A stretch of DNA of 64,000 nucleotides from Variovorax guangxiensis (GTDB lineage Bacteria; Pseudomonadota; Gammaproteobacteria; Burkholderiales; Burkholderiaceae_C). This document shows, piece after piece, positions 21,050 to 30,000 of this stretch (position 1 is its first letter; each line of letters starts with the position of its first letter). Below the pieces are notes generated by a model that was not told where the DNA came from, made no database searches, and was given only the letters and a program-made list of their open reading frames with translations. The position numbers were made by a program, and so were the translations under genes. The DNA is taken from contig NZ_RXFT01000004.1 in assembly GCF_003952165.1 (NCBI RefSeq), positions 124,001-188,000 of the forward strand. The letters run 5' to 3'.

Positions 21050-23230
21050 ATGTCCGTTTCAGACGACTCGCGCGGCGCACGCACGCCGCGTCTCCTTGCT
21101 CCTGCCGCATCGAACGCCTCCGAACAGAACAACGACAACAACACGCCGCCGCGCCGCCAGGTGCTGAAGCTCGGGGCTTCGCTTCTGACGGTCGGCAGCA
21201 GCGGCGCCTTGCTCGCGGCATGCGGCGGCGGTGGAAGTGACGGGCCGGCTCTCGGTCCATTCCCGGCTTCGACGCCTGCACCGGCGCCCGCGCCGGCGGC
21301 AACGCCCGCTCCGCCCGCGGCAGCCGCCAAGATCTCGAGCTTCTCGATCGCTGTGATGCCCGACACGCAGTTCTATGCGCGCTATGCCACGGCGGCCGAA
21401 AGCGACCAGTACAACAAGCGCTTCGGCAGCGCTCCTTTCGCAGCGCAGACGAAGTGGATCGCCGACAACGCCAAGGGACTGAACATACCTTTCACCATCC
21501 ACCTCGGCGACGTGGTCGACCAGGTCGGCAAGCCCGACCAGTGGAAGGTGGCCGATGCCGCCATGAAGATCCTTGAAGATGCGAAGCTGCCCTACAGCGT
21601 GCTGGCCGGCAACCACGACGTGCTGAGGGACGTCGACTACAGCGTCGATTCAGTCGGGGGCACCGACAAGGACCGTACCCCTGCCAACGAACCCTACATC
21701 CAGTGGTTCGGCACCGAGCGCGCGAAGAAGCAGGCCACCTTCGGCGAGCGCGACACCAGCGGCTTCCACGAGTACCACGTGTTCGAAGCCCAGGGCCAGA
21801 AGTTCATGGTGCTGTCGCTGTCGTGGCGCATTTCCGATGCCGGCATTGCATGGGCGCGCCAGGTGATCAGGAAGAACCCGACGCTGCCGGTGATCCTGGT
21901 GAACCACCAGTTGCTCAACATCGCGCCCGATGGCACGAGCCCGCTCGAAACCGACTACGGCAAGATGCTGTGGGAGAAGCTGATCCGCGACAACGACCAG
22001 ATCTTCATGACGCTCAACGGCCACCACCACGGCGCCGCGCACCTCACGAAGATCAACGACTTCGGCCGCAAGGTCGAGGAGATGGTGGTCGACTATCAGA
22101 TGGCCTACCAGGGCGGCAACGGCCTCATGCGCCTGTACGAGTTCGACCTGACCAACAAGAAGATCAAGGTGCTGTCGTTCTCGCCGTGGGTTCCGCAGAA
22201 GCCGGCGGCCACGCTCAACAGCTTCGACCAGGCGGTGCTCACCACTGCCAACGAGGCCTTCACCATCGACATGGATTTCGCCCAGCGCTTCTCGGGCTTC
22301 AACAAGAGCTTCGGTGCCGGCAGCGCCACCATCGAAGGCTCGCTGGTGGACAAGGCCCGCGCGATGATCCTTGCGAACTACAAGGAACCGGCGACGCTCG
22401 TGCAGCGGCCGGCCACGAACTCGGACGACTACCCCAAGGTCGCGAACACGCTGGCGCACTGGCGCTTCTTCGGTGGCACGGCCAACCAGCCGGTGCTGCC
22501 GGGCACGGTCATCGCCGACGTCGCGGGCAGCAATCCACTGCACCGCGATGCGCTGAATCAGGGGGGCGTCGTCGGTGCGACAGATGGCGACATCGTGTGG
22601 ACGGACGACCGTCACTACCTCTCGGCCGCGCCGGGGTCGGTACGTTTCCTGAATACCAACAAGAACACGCCTCGCCTGAGCTATTTCCTTACCGATGCTG
22701 CGGCGCCGATCAACGCGCAGACGCTGGAGAACGGCTACACCATCGAAGCATTCATCAAGATCGACAAAAGTTGGACTATTGCCAACAACGAGTGGATGAA
22801 CATCATGACGCGCGATGGCCGCAGCGGTGATTTGCCTGGCTACGCGGGTGACGGAGATGCACCGCCGATGTTGTTTGCCATTTCCAACCTGCGTGAAGTG
22901 CAGTGGGAAGTGGTTCCCAGCCCGGCCGGACCCAACGCGAAAACCAATTGGTCGGGCGAGGTGATTGCCGACCGCTGGATTCACATTGCGGTTGTCAACG
23001 ATCCGGCGTCGCACGATACGACGATGTATGTAGAGGGCGCACCGGTGCTGCGCAACGTCACAGCGGCCAAGGGACTGGCGACACTCTCGGCCACATCGCA
23101 GTGGGTCGTGGGCGGCGGCTCCTGGAATCTCAAGAGGGGTGATGGCTTCTTCGGCAACATCGGCGAAGTCCGCGTCGTGGCAGCAGCGCTGACCCCTGCC
23201 CAGTGGCTCACGGCACGCAAGCCGGCCTGA
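21050..23230 (+). CDS. Tat-type lipoprotein metallophosphoesterase with C-terminal LamG-like domain
   Basis: 726 residues. The N-terminus has twin arginines (PPRRQVLKLGASLL) and a lipobox (LLAACGGG), suggesting Tat export and lipidation. After a Pro/Ala linker comes a calcineurin-like phosphoesterase: Asp105 (PDTQF), Asp154 (HLGDVVDQ), Asn188-His189-Asp190 (GNHD), His286 (VNHQ) and His325/327 (NGHHHG). These are the two-metal ligands. Residues about 550-720 form a concanavalin/LamG-like sandwich, probably glycan- or surface-binding. Extracytoplasmic phosphodiester or phosphomonoester cleavage is inferred. A strong hairpin follows the stop. Confidence 0.88.
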   Translation: MSVSDDSRGARTPRLLAPAASNASEQNNDNNTPPRRQVLKLGASLLTVGSSGALLAACGGGGSDGPALGPFPASTPAPAPAPAATPAPPAAAAKISSFSIAVMPDTQFYARYATAAESDQYNKRFGSAPFAAQTKWIADNAKGLNIPFTIHLGDVVDQVGKPDQWKVADAAMKILEDAKLPYSVLAGNHDVLRDVDYSVDSVGGTDKDRTPANEPYIQWFGTERAKKQATFGERDTSGFHEYHVFEAQGQKFMVLSLSWRISDAGIAWARQVIRKNPTLPVILVNHQLLNIAPDGTSPLETDYGKMLWEKLIRDNDQIFMTLNGHHHGAAHLTKINDFGRKVEEMVVDYQMAYQGGNGLMRLYEFDLTNKKIKVLSFSPWVPQKPAATLNSFDQAVLTTANEAFTIDMDFAQRFSGFNKSFGAGSATIEGSLVDKARAMILANYKEPATLVQRPATNSDDYPKVANTLAHWRFFGGTANQPVLPGTVIADVAGSNPLHRDALNQGGVVGATDGDIVWTDDRHYLSAAPGSVRFLNTNKNTPRLSYFLTDAAAPINAQTLENGYTIEAFIKIDKSWTIANNEWMNIMTRDGRSGDLPGYAGDGDAPPMLFAISNLREVQWEVVPSPAGPNAKTNWSGEVIADRWIHIAVVNDPASHDTTMYVEGAPVLRNVTAAKGLATLSATSQWVVGGGSWNLKRGDGFFGNIGEVRVVAAALTPAQWLTARKPA

Positions 23231-23240
23231 GCAGAGGCTC

Positions 23241-23283
23241 CGGCCTTCCCGCGATCAGTGAGTGATGCGGGGAGGCCGCTTTC
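23241..23283 (+). terminator. Intrinsic terminator after phosphoesterase gene
   Basis: Inverted repeat with arms CGGCCTTCCCGC (23241-23252) and GCGGGGAGGCCG (23267-23278), one G-U wobble, a 14-base loop, then CTTTCT. It lies 10 bases after the stop. Confidence 0.7.
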
Positions 23284-23289
23284 TCCTAT

Positions 23290-23520
23290 TTCTTCCTGCC
23301 GGTCCGCCTTCACGGCACCCTTGCCGTTCTCCTTCTCGAACATCGCAAAGTACTCCGAAGCCAGCTTCCGCAGCGATCGCCCGGTGTTCGCGTAGTCGTA
23401 TTCGTCGAGATTCGCCAGCGACACCCGCCCGGCAGCACACGATGCCGGTTTCCTCGGCGACGCGGCTGACCGAATTGGGGTCCACTTCCAGCGGCGGCCG
23501 AGCTCGCGGTACAGCGCCTC
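23290..23520 (-). pseudogene. Remnant: C-terminus of aspartate 4-decarboxylase (AsdA)
   Basis: On the minus strand three frame-shifted pieces read as one decayed C-terminus: EALYRELGRRW (23520-23488), then in a second frame EVDPNSVSRVAEETGIV (23488-23438), then in the first frame VSLANLDEYDYANTGRSLRK and SEYFAMFEKENG (23424-about 23310). The RLAEETGIV...RVSLANLDExDY pattern is what I know from the C-terminus of bifunctional aspartate aminotransferase/aspartate 4-decarboxylase. The loop normally lying between the two (GGGF.GPEWS) is deleted. There is no start and no intact domain, so it is not functional. Confidence 0.7.
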
Positions 23521-23522
23521 CC

Positions 23523-23681
23523 TGCGGCGCCGACGACGAGGGCGGCAATCAATGTGCCGCAGATGCCGCCGAGCTGAATGGGGCCGAAGCGGATCTGGCC
23601 CACTGCATAGCCAATGGCGAGCACGAGGAATAGCGCAATTTCGGACTGGTTTCCGGGTATTTCGGCCAGACCGCCAATCAC
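23523..23681 (-). pseudogene. Remnant: N-terminus of aspartate:alanine exchanger (AspT family)
   Basis: About 53 minus-strand codons (GTG near 23681) read NQSEIALFLVLAIGYAVGQI and RFGPIQLGGICGTLIAALVV, the first two helices of AspT/YidE-type exchangers. The similarity stops abruptly at about 23523, where it abuts the AsdA-like fragment. AspT and aspartate decarboxylase normally form one aspartate-to-alanine proton-motive cycle, so the two remnants explain each other. Truncated, not functional. Confidence 0.7.
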
Positions 23682-23690
23682 GAATCAGAT

Positions 23691-23902
23691 CCTTGCCCGG
23701 AATGTGCTTGCAGGCCGGGCGTGGCCTCAATTGGCCGGCGGCTGATTCGGAGGGCGCCGTAATTCATTCGAATCTCATCAGCGTGACTGCGGACACAGGC
23801 AGCCATGGATCGCGAACTTCATGCTGATTCGAAGAACCGTCTATTTTCCGCATTGGTTCTCGCGGTAAATCAACACTTAGAATAATTGTGAAAATATGCA
23901 TC
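23691..23902. other. AT-rich intergenic boundary of the Rhs/VgrG island
   Basis: About 210 bases with no gene. Composition drops sharply from the GC-rich backbone, particularly from 23825 to the vgrG leader. It probably holds the vgrG promoter; I could not assign -35/-10 boxes with confidence. It marks the left edge of the acquired region. Confidence 0.5.
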
Positions 23903-23912
23903 AGGGAGGTGA
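23903..23912 (+). promoter_or_regulatory. Strong ribosome-binding site of vgrG leader ORF
   Basis: AGGGAGGTGA, nearly a full anti-Shine-Dalgarno match, with GGAGG five bases before ATG 23915. No comparable site precedes the vgrG ATG at 23995, so ribosomes probably load here. Confidence 0.7.
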
Positions 23913-23914
23913 GC

Positions 23915-23998
23915 ATGCCGCTCAATTTGCAAACAATATTCTTATCAATTGAATTTCAATTAGGCGGTTTGTCTTATCTGCAAACCGAAGCGCAATGA
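23915..23998 (+). CDS. 27-residue leader peptide translationally coupled to vgrG
   Basis: An ATG behind a strong ribosome site opens 27 codons (MPLNLQTIFLSIEFQLGG..., ending LQTEAQ) whose TGA overlaps the vgrG ATG in an ATGA. The reading frame differs from vgrG. Codon use is AT-rich, unlike the gene it feeds. It could be a leader that sets vgrG translation by termination-reinitiation, or the end of a former upstream gene. Translation has not been shown; the call rests on the site and overlap. Confidence 0.5.
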   Translation: MPLNLQTIFLSIEFQLGGLSYLQTEAQ

Positions 23999-26900
23999 CC
24001 CGGCGCGTCAATATCGAGACGCCCGCGGGCGAGGCACTGCAATTCCGCCAGCTGGTAGGCCGCGAAGCGCTGAGCCAGCTGTACGCCTTCGACGTCGAAT
24101 TGCTGGGCAACAGCAACGCCATCGACCCCAAGAGCCTGCTGGGCAAGGCCTGCAACGTGTCGGTGGAGACCGAAGGCGGGGTGAGGTACCTGGGCGGTAT
24201 CGCCACCCGCTTCGGATTGCAGCAGGAGGATGCGCGCCACTCCTTCTACCGCCTGCGCCTTCGCCCCTGGCTGTGGCTGGCCACGCGGCGCAGTGACTTC
24301 CGCATCTTCCAGGGCAAGAGCGTTCCCGAGATCGTCATGGAAGTGCTCGGGCGTTATGGCCATCCCATCGAGCAGAAGCTCAGCCGCGGCGACTACCGGC
24401 GCTGGGATTACTGCGTGCAGTACCACGAGAGCGACTTCGACTTCGTCTCGCGCCTGTGCGAACTCGAAGGCATCTACTACCACTTCCGGCACGAGGCCAG
24501 CCAGCACGTGCTCGTTTTCGCCGACGACATCGCCAACTCCCACAGCCCGCTGCCCGGCGGCGAGGAGGTGCGCTACCACCCGCTCGAGAAGTCCGGCATG
24601 GGCCAGCGCGAGCGCATCTACGCGTGGGAGATCGCCGAGGAGGTGCGCTCGGGCCATCACTACAACGACGACTACGACTTCGAGAAGCCCAAGGCCGAGC
24701 TCTCGCACCTGCGCCAGATGCCCCCGGGGCATGACCACGACGCCTTCGAGAACTACGAATGGCCCGGCGGTTTCGTGCAGCACGGCGACGGCGAGACCTA
24801 CGCGCGCATCCGCAACGAGGAGCAGCTCAGCCAGCGCAGCCGCGTCACGGGCCGCGCCAATCTGCGCGAGCTGGCCACCGGCCACACCCTGCGCCTGACC
24901 GGCCATCCCAAGGCCGACCAGAACCAGCAGTACCTGCTCGTGGGCGTGAGCTACCACCTGCAGGAGAACCTGCAGGCCAGCGAAGGCGTGGAAGGGACCG
25001 AAGGCTCCGTGCAGCGCTTCGCCTTCGAGGCCCAGCCCACCAGCTATGCATGGCGGGCGCCGCGCACCACGCCCAAGCCGCGCACGCGCGGCCCGCAGAC
25101 CGCCATGGTCGTGGGCCCGGCGGGCGAGGAGATCTGGACCGACCAGTACGGGCGCATCAAGGTGCAGTTCCACTGGGATCGCCTCGGACAGGACAACGAG
25201 AACTCCAGCTGCTGGGTGCGCGTTTCAACCGCGTGGGCCGGCGCCACCTTCGGCATGACCAGCGTGCCGCGCGTCGGCATGGAGGTGATCGTCGACTTCC
25301 TCAACGGCGACCCCGACTACCCCATCGTCACTGGCTGCGTGCACAACGCCGACACCATGCCGTCGTGGGAGCTGCCGGGGCAGAAGCACCTGTCGGGCAT
25401 CCGCAGCCGGGAGCTCGGAGGCGGACGCGGCAACCACCTCGTGCTGGACGACACGCAGGGCAAGATCCAGGCGCAGCTGCGCAGCGACCACCAGTCCAGC
25501 CAGCTGAGCGTGGGGCACATCGGCCGCATCGAGGACACGGCAGGGCGCAAGGAGCCGCGCGGGCAGGGCTTCGAGCTGCGCACCGACGGGCATGGCGTGC
25601 TGCGTTCGGGCAAGGGCCTGCTCGTGACCACCGAGGCCCGGCCGAATGCGCAGGCGCATGCCACCGACATGGGCGAGACGGTGGGCCGCCTCACGCAGGC
25701 GCGCGATCTGCACGAAGGCCTCAGCGGCCTGGCCCAGGGCGCGCAGGCCCATGAAGCCGGCGACCAGGACGAAGTCACCACGAGCATCAAGGAACAGAAC
25801 GACGCCATCAAGGGCCAGGGCGGCAACCGCGAGCAGGGCGATTTCCCCGAGTTCCAGGAGTCGCACCTGACGCTGGCCAGCGCCAAGGGCCTGCAGACCG
25901 TGGCGCAGGGCTCGACGCACGTCGTGAGCAACGAGCACACCGCGCTCACCAGCGGCGGCCATACGAGCGTGAGCGCGGGCAAGAGCATGCTGGTGAGCGT
26001 GCAGAGCGCGATCCGCATGTTCGCCGCCAAGGCCGGCATGCGGCTCGTGGCTGCGGGCGCGGACATCGACATCAAGGCGCTGAAGGACAGCGTCAACGTG
26101 CTGGCCAAGCTCAACATCACGCAGACCGCCAACAAGATCACCATCCAGGCGAAGGAAGAAGTGGTCATCAACGGCGGCTCCAGCTACAGCCGCTGGAGTT
26201 CGGGCGGCATCGAGCACGGCACGGCCGGCACATGGCGCGAGCATGCCGCCGTCCACAGCCTCGTGGGGCCGGCCAACGACGGCAAGCCCGCGCTGCCCAA
26301 CCCGCCGCCGGTGCCCAAGGGGCAGCTCGACCTCTATCACCAGTACATCAAGCCGACCGGCGAAAAGCGCCAGGGCGTGGCGCAGGGCGACTTCACCGTG
26401 GTGGATTCGGAAGGCGGCACGCACGCCGGCACCTTCGACCGCAACGGCTTCGCGACGGTGTCGGGCCTGCCCATCGGCACCGCCAAGGTCACGTTCGGCA
26501 AGGACCCGCGAGACCCTTGGGAAGAAGGCAGCTATTACGGTACGCCGGAGGACTGGAAGGCGAAAGGCGCGACCGGCGCGGCCGCGGGCGGAGCGGGCGG
26601 AGCGGGCGGGGGCGTGTCGGGCATCTCTGGCCTCGTCGGCAACGCTGCCGGACTGGCTGGCTCTGCGGGCGGCGCCGCAGGAGCCCTCGCGGGCGTGGCC
26701 GGCATGGGCAGCAAGGCGGCGAGCGCGCTGAACCAGGTCACGCAAGCGGCCGGCGTCGCGCAGCAGGCCGTGGGCGCGGCGCAGGCGATCCAGCAGGGCG
26801 GCGCCAAGGCGCTGCTCGGCCAGGCGAGCCAGGCGGCGACCGGCATGGCGATCCAGGCGGCCGGTGCCAAGCTCGGCCCGATGGGCGTGCCGATCACCGG

Positions 26901-27003
26901 CGTGATGAGCGGCATCGCTTCTGGCGGTATGAAGCAGCCAGGCATCGCCACCGCAGTTGCAAATCCAGTCGCCACAGGCCGGACGCCTGGCTTCGCAGGC
27001 TGA
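23995..27003 (+). CDS. vgrG: Type VI secretion tip protein VgrG with C-terminal extension
   Basis: 1002-residue spike protein that caps the Hcp tube and carries effectors. Order: gp27-like domain (about 1-340; DYRRWDYCVQYHESDFDFVS), gp5 OB-fold (about 365-455; DQYGRIKVQFHWDR, SSCWVRVSTAWAG), DUF2345 beta-helix (about 620-740), a transthyretin-like adaptor domain (about 775-850; DLYHQYIKPTGEK, GTFDRNGFATVSGLPIG), then a Gly/Ala-rich helical tail (about 860-1002) with hydrophobic stretches. The tail is longer than in a plain VgrG and may dock the adjacent Rhs cargo. Its start overlaps the leader ORF. No tss genes are in the window, so it is an orphan vgrG cargo locus. Confidence 0.95.
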   Translation: MTRRVNIETPAGEALQFRQLVGREALSQLYAFDVELLGNSNAIDPKSLLGKACNVSVETEGGVRYLGGIATRFGLQQEDARHSFYRLRLRPWLWLATRRSDFRIFQGKSVPEIVMEVLGRYGHPIEQKLSRGDYRRWDYCVQYHESDFDFVSRLCELEGIYYHFRHEASQHVLVFADDIANSHSPLPGGEEVRYHPLEKSGMGQRERIYAWEIAEEVRSGHHYNDDYDFEKPKAELSHLRQMPPGHDHDAFENYEWPGGFVQHGDGETYARIRNEEQLSQRSRVTGRANLRELATGHTLRLTGHPKADQNQQYLLVGVSYHLQENLQASEGVEGTEGSVQRFAFEAQPTSYAWRAPRTTPKPRTRGPQTAMVVGPAGEEIWTDQYGRIKVQFHWDRLGQDNENSSCWVRVSTAWAGATFGMTSVPRVGMEVIVDFLNGDPDYPIVTGCVHNADTMPSWELPGQKHLSGIRSRELGGGRGNHLVLDDTQGKIQAQLRSDHQSSQLSVGHIGRIEDTAGRKEPRGQGFELRTDGHGVLRSGKGLLVTTEARPNAQAHATDMGETVGRLTQARDLHEGLSGLAQGAQAHEAGDQDEVTTSIKEQNDAIKGQGGNREQGDFPEFQESHLTLASAKGLQTVAQGSTHVVSNEHTALTSGGHTSVSAGKSMLVSVQSAIRMFAAKAGMRLVAAGADIDIKALKDSVNVLAKLNITQTANKITIQAKEEVVINGGSSYSRWSSGGIEHGTAGTWREHAAVHSLVGPANDGKPALPNPPPVPKGQLDLYHQYIKPTGEKRQGVAQGDFTVVDSEGGTHAGTFDRNGFATVSGLPIGTAKVTFGKDPRDPWEEGSYYGTPEDWKAKGATGAAAGGAGGAGGGVSGISGLVGNAAGLAGSAGGAAGALAGVAGMGSKAASALNQVTQAAGVAQQAVGAAQAIQQGGAKALLGQASQAATGMAIQAAGAKLGPMGVPITGVMSGIASGGMKQPGIATAVANPVATGRTPGFAG

Positions 27004-27078
27004 CCCTGCCTGGTCGCCCCGAATGGCCCTCCAGCGGGCCACCCAACCTGAAACGAGAGTTCGAGAGAAAAAGAAAAA

Positions 27079-30000
27079 ATGGCAGAACAGGAGGCGGCGT
27101 CGAAGCCGCAGGCAACCGAGCGCGAACCGCAGACGGCGGTAGCGCCGCTGAACACGATCGTGAAGGAGGACGTCGCCGCCGCGAGCAAGGCGGTGGACGA
27201 CTGGCTGCGCTCGTTCAGCGGCGGCTACGTGACGCTGGAAAGATTGACGATGGTGCTGGGCAGCATCCCGATCGTCGGCAACATCATGGCGCTGGTGGAT
27301 GTGTTCCTGGACATCATCAACATCGTCGAGAAGAAAGCGAAAGACGGCGTCGATGCATTCCTGAACTGGGTGAGCCTTGGCATCAACCTGATCGGGCTGA
27401 TCCCGATACCGCCGAGCATGGCGGCGGCGCGCATGAGCCTGCGTCCGACCCTGCACCTGGTGAAGCAGGAGTTGAAGACGGCGGCGTCCAACCTTGGCGA
27501 GGCGATCGTGACGACGCTGGTGGGGCACCTGAACGCCACCATCATGGGCGAGCTGGACAAGTTCATCGATGGTGCGATCGCCAAGCTCGATGGCATCCTG
27601 AAGAGCTGCGCCGATCTTGCGGACAAGATCATCGACAACCTGGTCGACGTGATGCGCCGGGTTCTGGGCCAGAAGGACCTGTTCACGGTGGGCACGCCGC
27701 CGTCGCCGGAGACCAGGGTGCACGACCCGAAGACGCAGAGCACGTGGAACCGGATGTGGGGCGCGGCGGTGCGCTACACGAAGCAGTCGGCGAACTACGT
27801 GGCGAAGGCGGCGGCGAGCCATCTGCCGGATGGCATCGCGGGGCGGATCAACGGGGTGATCGCGCAAATGCTGGACTTCAAGCGGCTGCTGAGAGGGCAG
27901 CTGTCGAGGCTGGCGGACAAGGAGGCGCAGGCCAGCATCATGTGGCTGCTGCACAAGCTGCGGGATGCGTTGCTGCACAAGAAGGGCAAGCGTGGGGCGA
28001 TCGTGTCGCCTCAGGCTGGGGCCAAGGCGGAGAAAGACAATCCCGGTACGCCGCTCGGGCACGTCAGCAAGCAGGCCCCAGGCCAGAAGGACGGCGGATG
28101 CAAGAATTGTCCGGCGCCTGTTTCCCTTGGAGGATCGATCTCCCTGGTCACGGGCTGCGAGAGCTTCACGCACACCGACTTCGTGCTCGTCGCGCCGCTG
28201 CCGATCGAATGGGCTCGCACCTACCGCAGTCAGCTCGATGCCTATGACAACGGCATGCTGGGCGCGCGGTGGATCACGGCCTACAGTACGCGCGTCGACC
28301 TGATGACGCCTGCCAGGGGTGAACGCCAGGGGCATGCGAGCCTGGTCTATCACGCAGCCGATGGCCGCAGCCACGCTTACCCCTTGCTGGTAGTGGGCCA
28401 GAGCTACCGCGATCCCATCGAAGAGGTGACTCTTTCGCGTCTGAGTGAGACCTTGCTGGTGCTGGACTTCGGCAAGCCGCTGCCGGCAGGCGAGCAAGGC
28501 AGCTGGCGCGAAATCTACGAGCTGGCCGAAGGCGGTCGGCACTACCGGCTCGTGACCCTGCAAGCCAAGGATGGCGCCTCCATCGGCCTGCGCTACGACC
28601 ATGTGATCGCAGGTACGGGTGAGCAGGTTCTGAGCGACATCATCAGCAAGCAGGGTGATGTGGTCGTAGCGCACGTTGGCACGCAGCCTGATGCGACAAC
28701 AGGTCTGATCAAGTCGGTGTGGGAGCTGAAGGACGGCCAGGTCGTGCGTCAGCTGGCCGCCTATGCGCACGATAGCGAGCGCGACCTCGTCGCTGCCCAG
28801 GACGAGAACGGTGCGAGCTGGAGCTACGCCTATAGCCACCATCTCGTGACCCGCTATACCGACCGTACCGGCCGAGGTACGAACCTCGAATACGACGGCA
28901 CCGGCCCCGACGCCAAGGCCGTTCGAGAGTGGTCGGACGATGGCAGCTTTGCGCTGAAGTTCGAGTGGGACAGGAACATCCGCCTGACCTACGTGACCGA
29001 TGCCTTGGGCGGCGAGACATGGTTCTACTACGACATCCTGGGCTATACCTATCGCATCATCCATCCGGACAGGCTGCAGGAGTGGTTCTTCCGCGATGAG
29101 TTCAAGAACGTCACGCGCCATGTGCACACCGATGGCACGACCGATGACTACACCTACGATGCCGAAGGCAACCTGCAGACGCACACGCGTGCCGACGGCA
29201 GTCGTGTCCATTTCGAATACGACAGGCTGAATCGCCAGACGGGTTTGCGCGACGCCGAGGGCGGCGTATGGAAGCGCGACTACAACGCACAGGGTCATCT
29301 GGCGGAGGAGATCGACCCACTCGGCTACAAGACCGAATACGCCTACGACAAGGCGGGGCGGCTTGTGTGCGTCACCGATGCCAAGGGCGGCTCGAAGCAG
29401 TTGACCTACACCCCTGCCGGGCAGCTCGCCAGCTACACCGACTGCTCGGGGAAGACCAGCCGCTGGGAGTACGACGCCCGTGGGAGGCTGATCAGTGCCA
29501 TTGACGCGGCAGGTCAGGCCTTCAGGTATCGCTACACCCCCGAGGGCTCCGCTGCCGGAAGCGATGGCAATCATCCCGGGCAACTCGAGCAGATCGAACA
29601 GCCCGACAGGACGAGCGAGCACTTCGAGCACGACGCCGAAGGCCGGCTGCTCGTGCACACCGACGCACTGGGGCGCGCCACGCGCTACAGCTACACGCGC
29701 GCCGGCCTGATCGCCGGCCGCACCGATGCCGCGGGTCGTTCGCTCAGGTACCGCTGGGACCTGCTGGGGCGCCTGACCGAACTGCACAACGAGAACGGCA
29801 GCCGCTACGACTTCCGCTATGACCCCGTGGGCCGACTGCTGGAAGAAACCGGCTTCGACCGCAAGACCACGCAGTACGTCCACGAAGAAACCACGGGCGT
29901 GCTCGCCGAAGTGATCGAGGCGGGCCACAGCACCGAACTCGAATTCGATCCTCTCGGCCGCCTCAGCGAACGCCGCGCCGGCGGGCAGTCCGAACGCTTC

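Noticed and set aside
23255..23548. A 97-codon minus-strand ORF considered as an intact small gene
   Set aside because: Only a 17-22 residue stretch matches the aspartate decarboxylase C-terminus; the flanking parts are out of frame.
23915..23998. The leader ORF considered as the true N-terminus of VgrG
   Set aside because: It is in a different frame and ends with TGA; VgrG from 23995 already starts at the usual family position.
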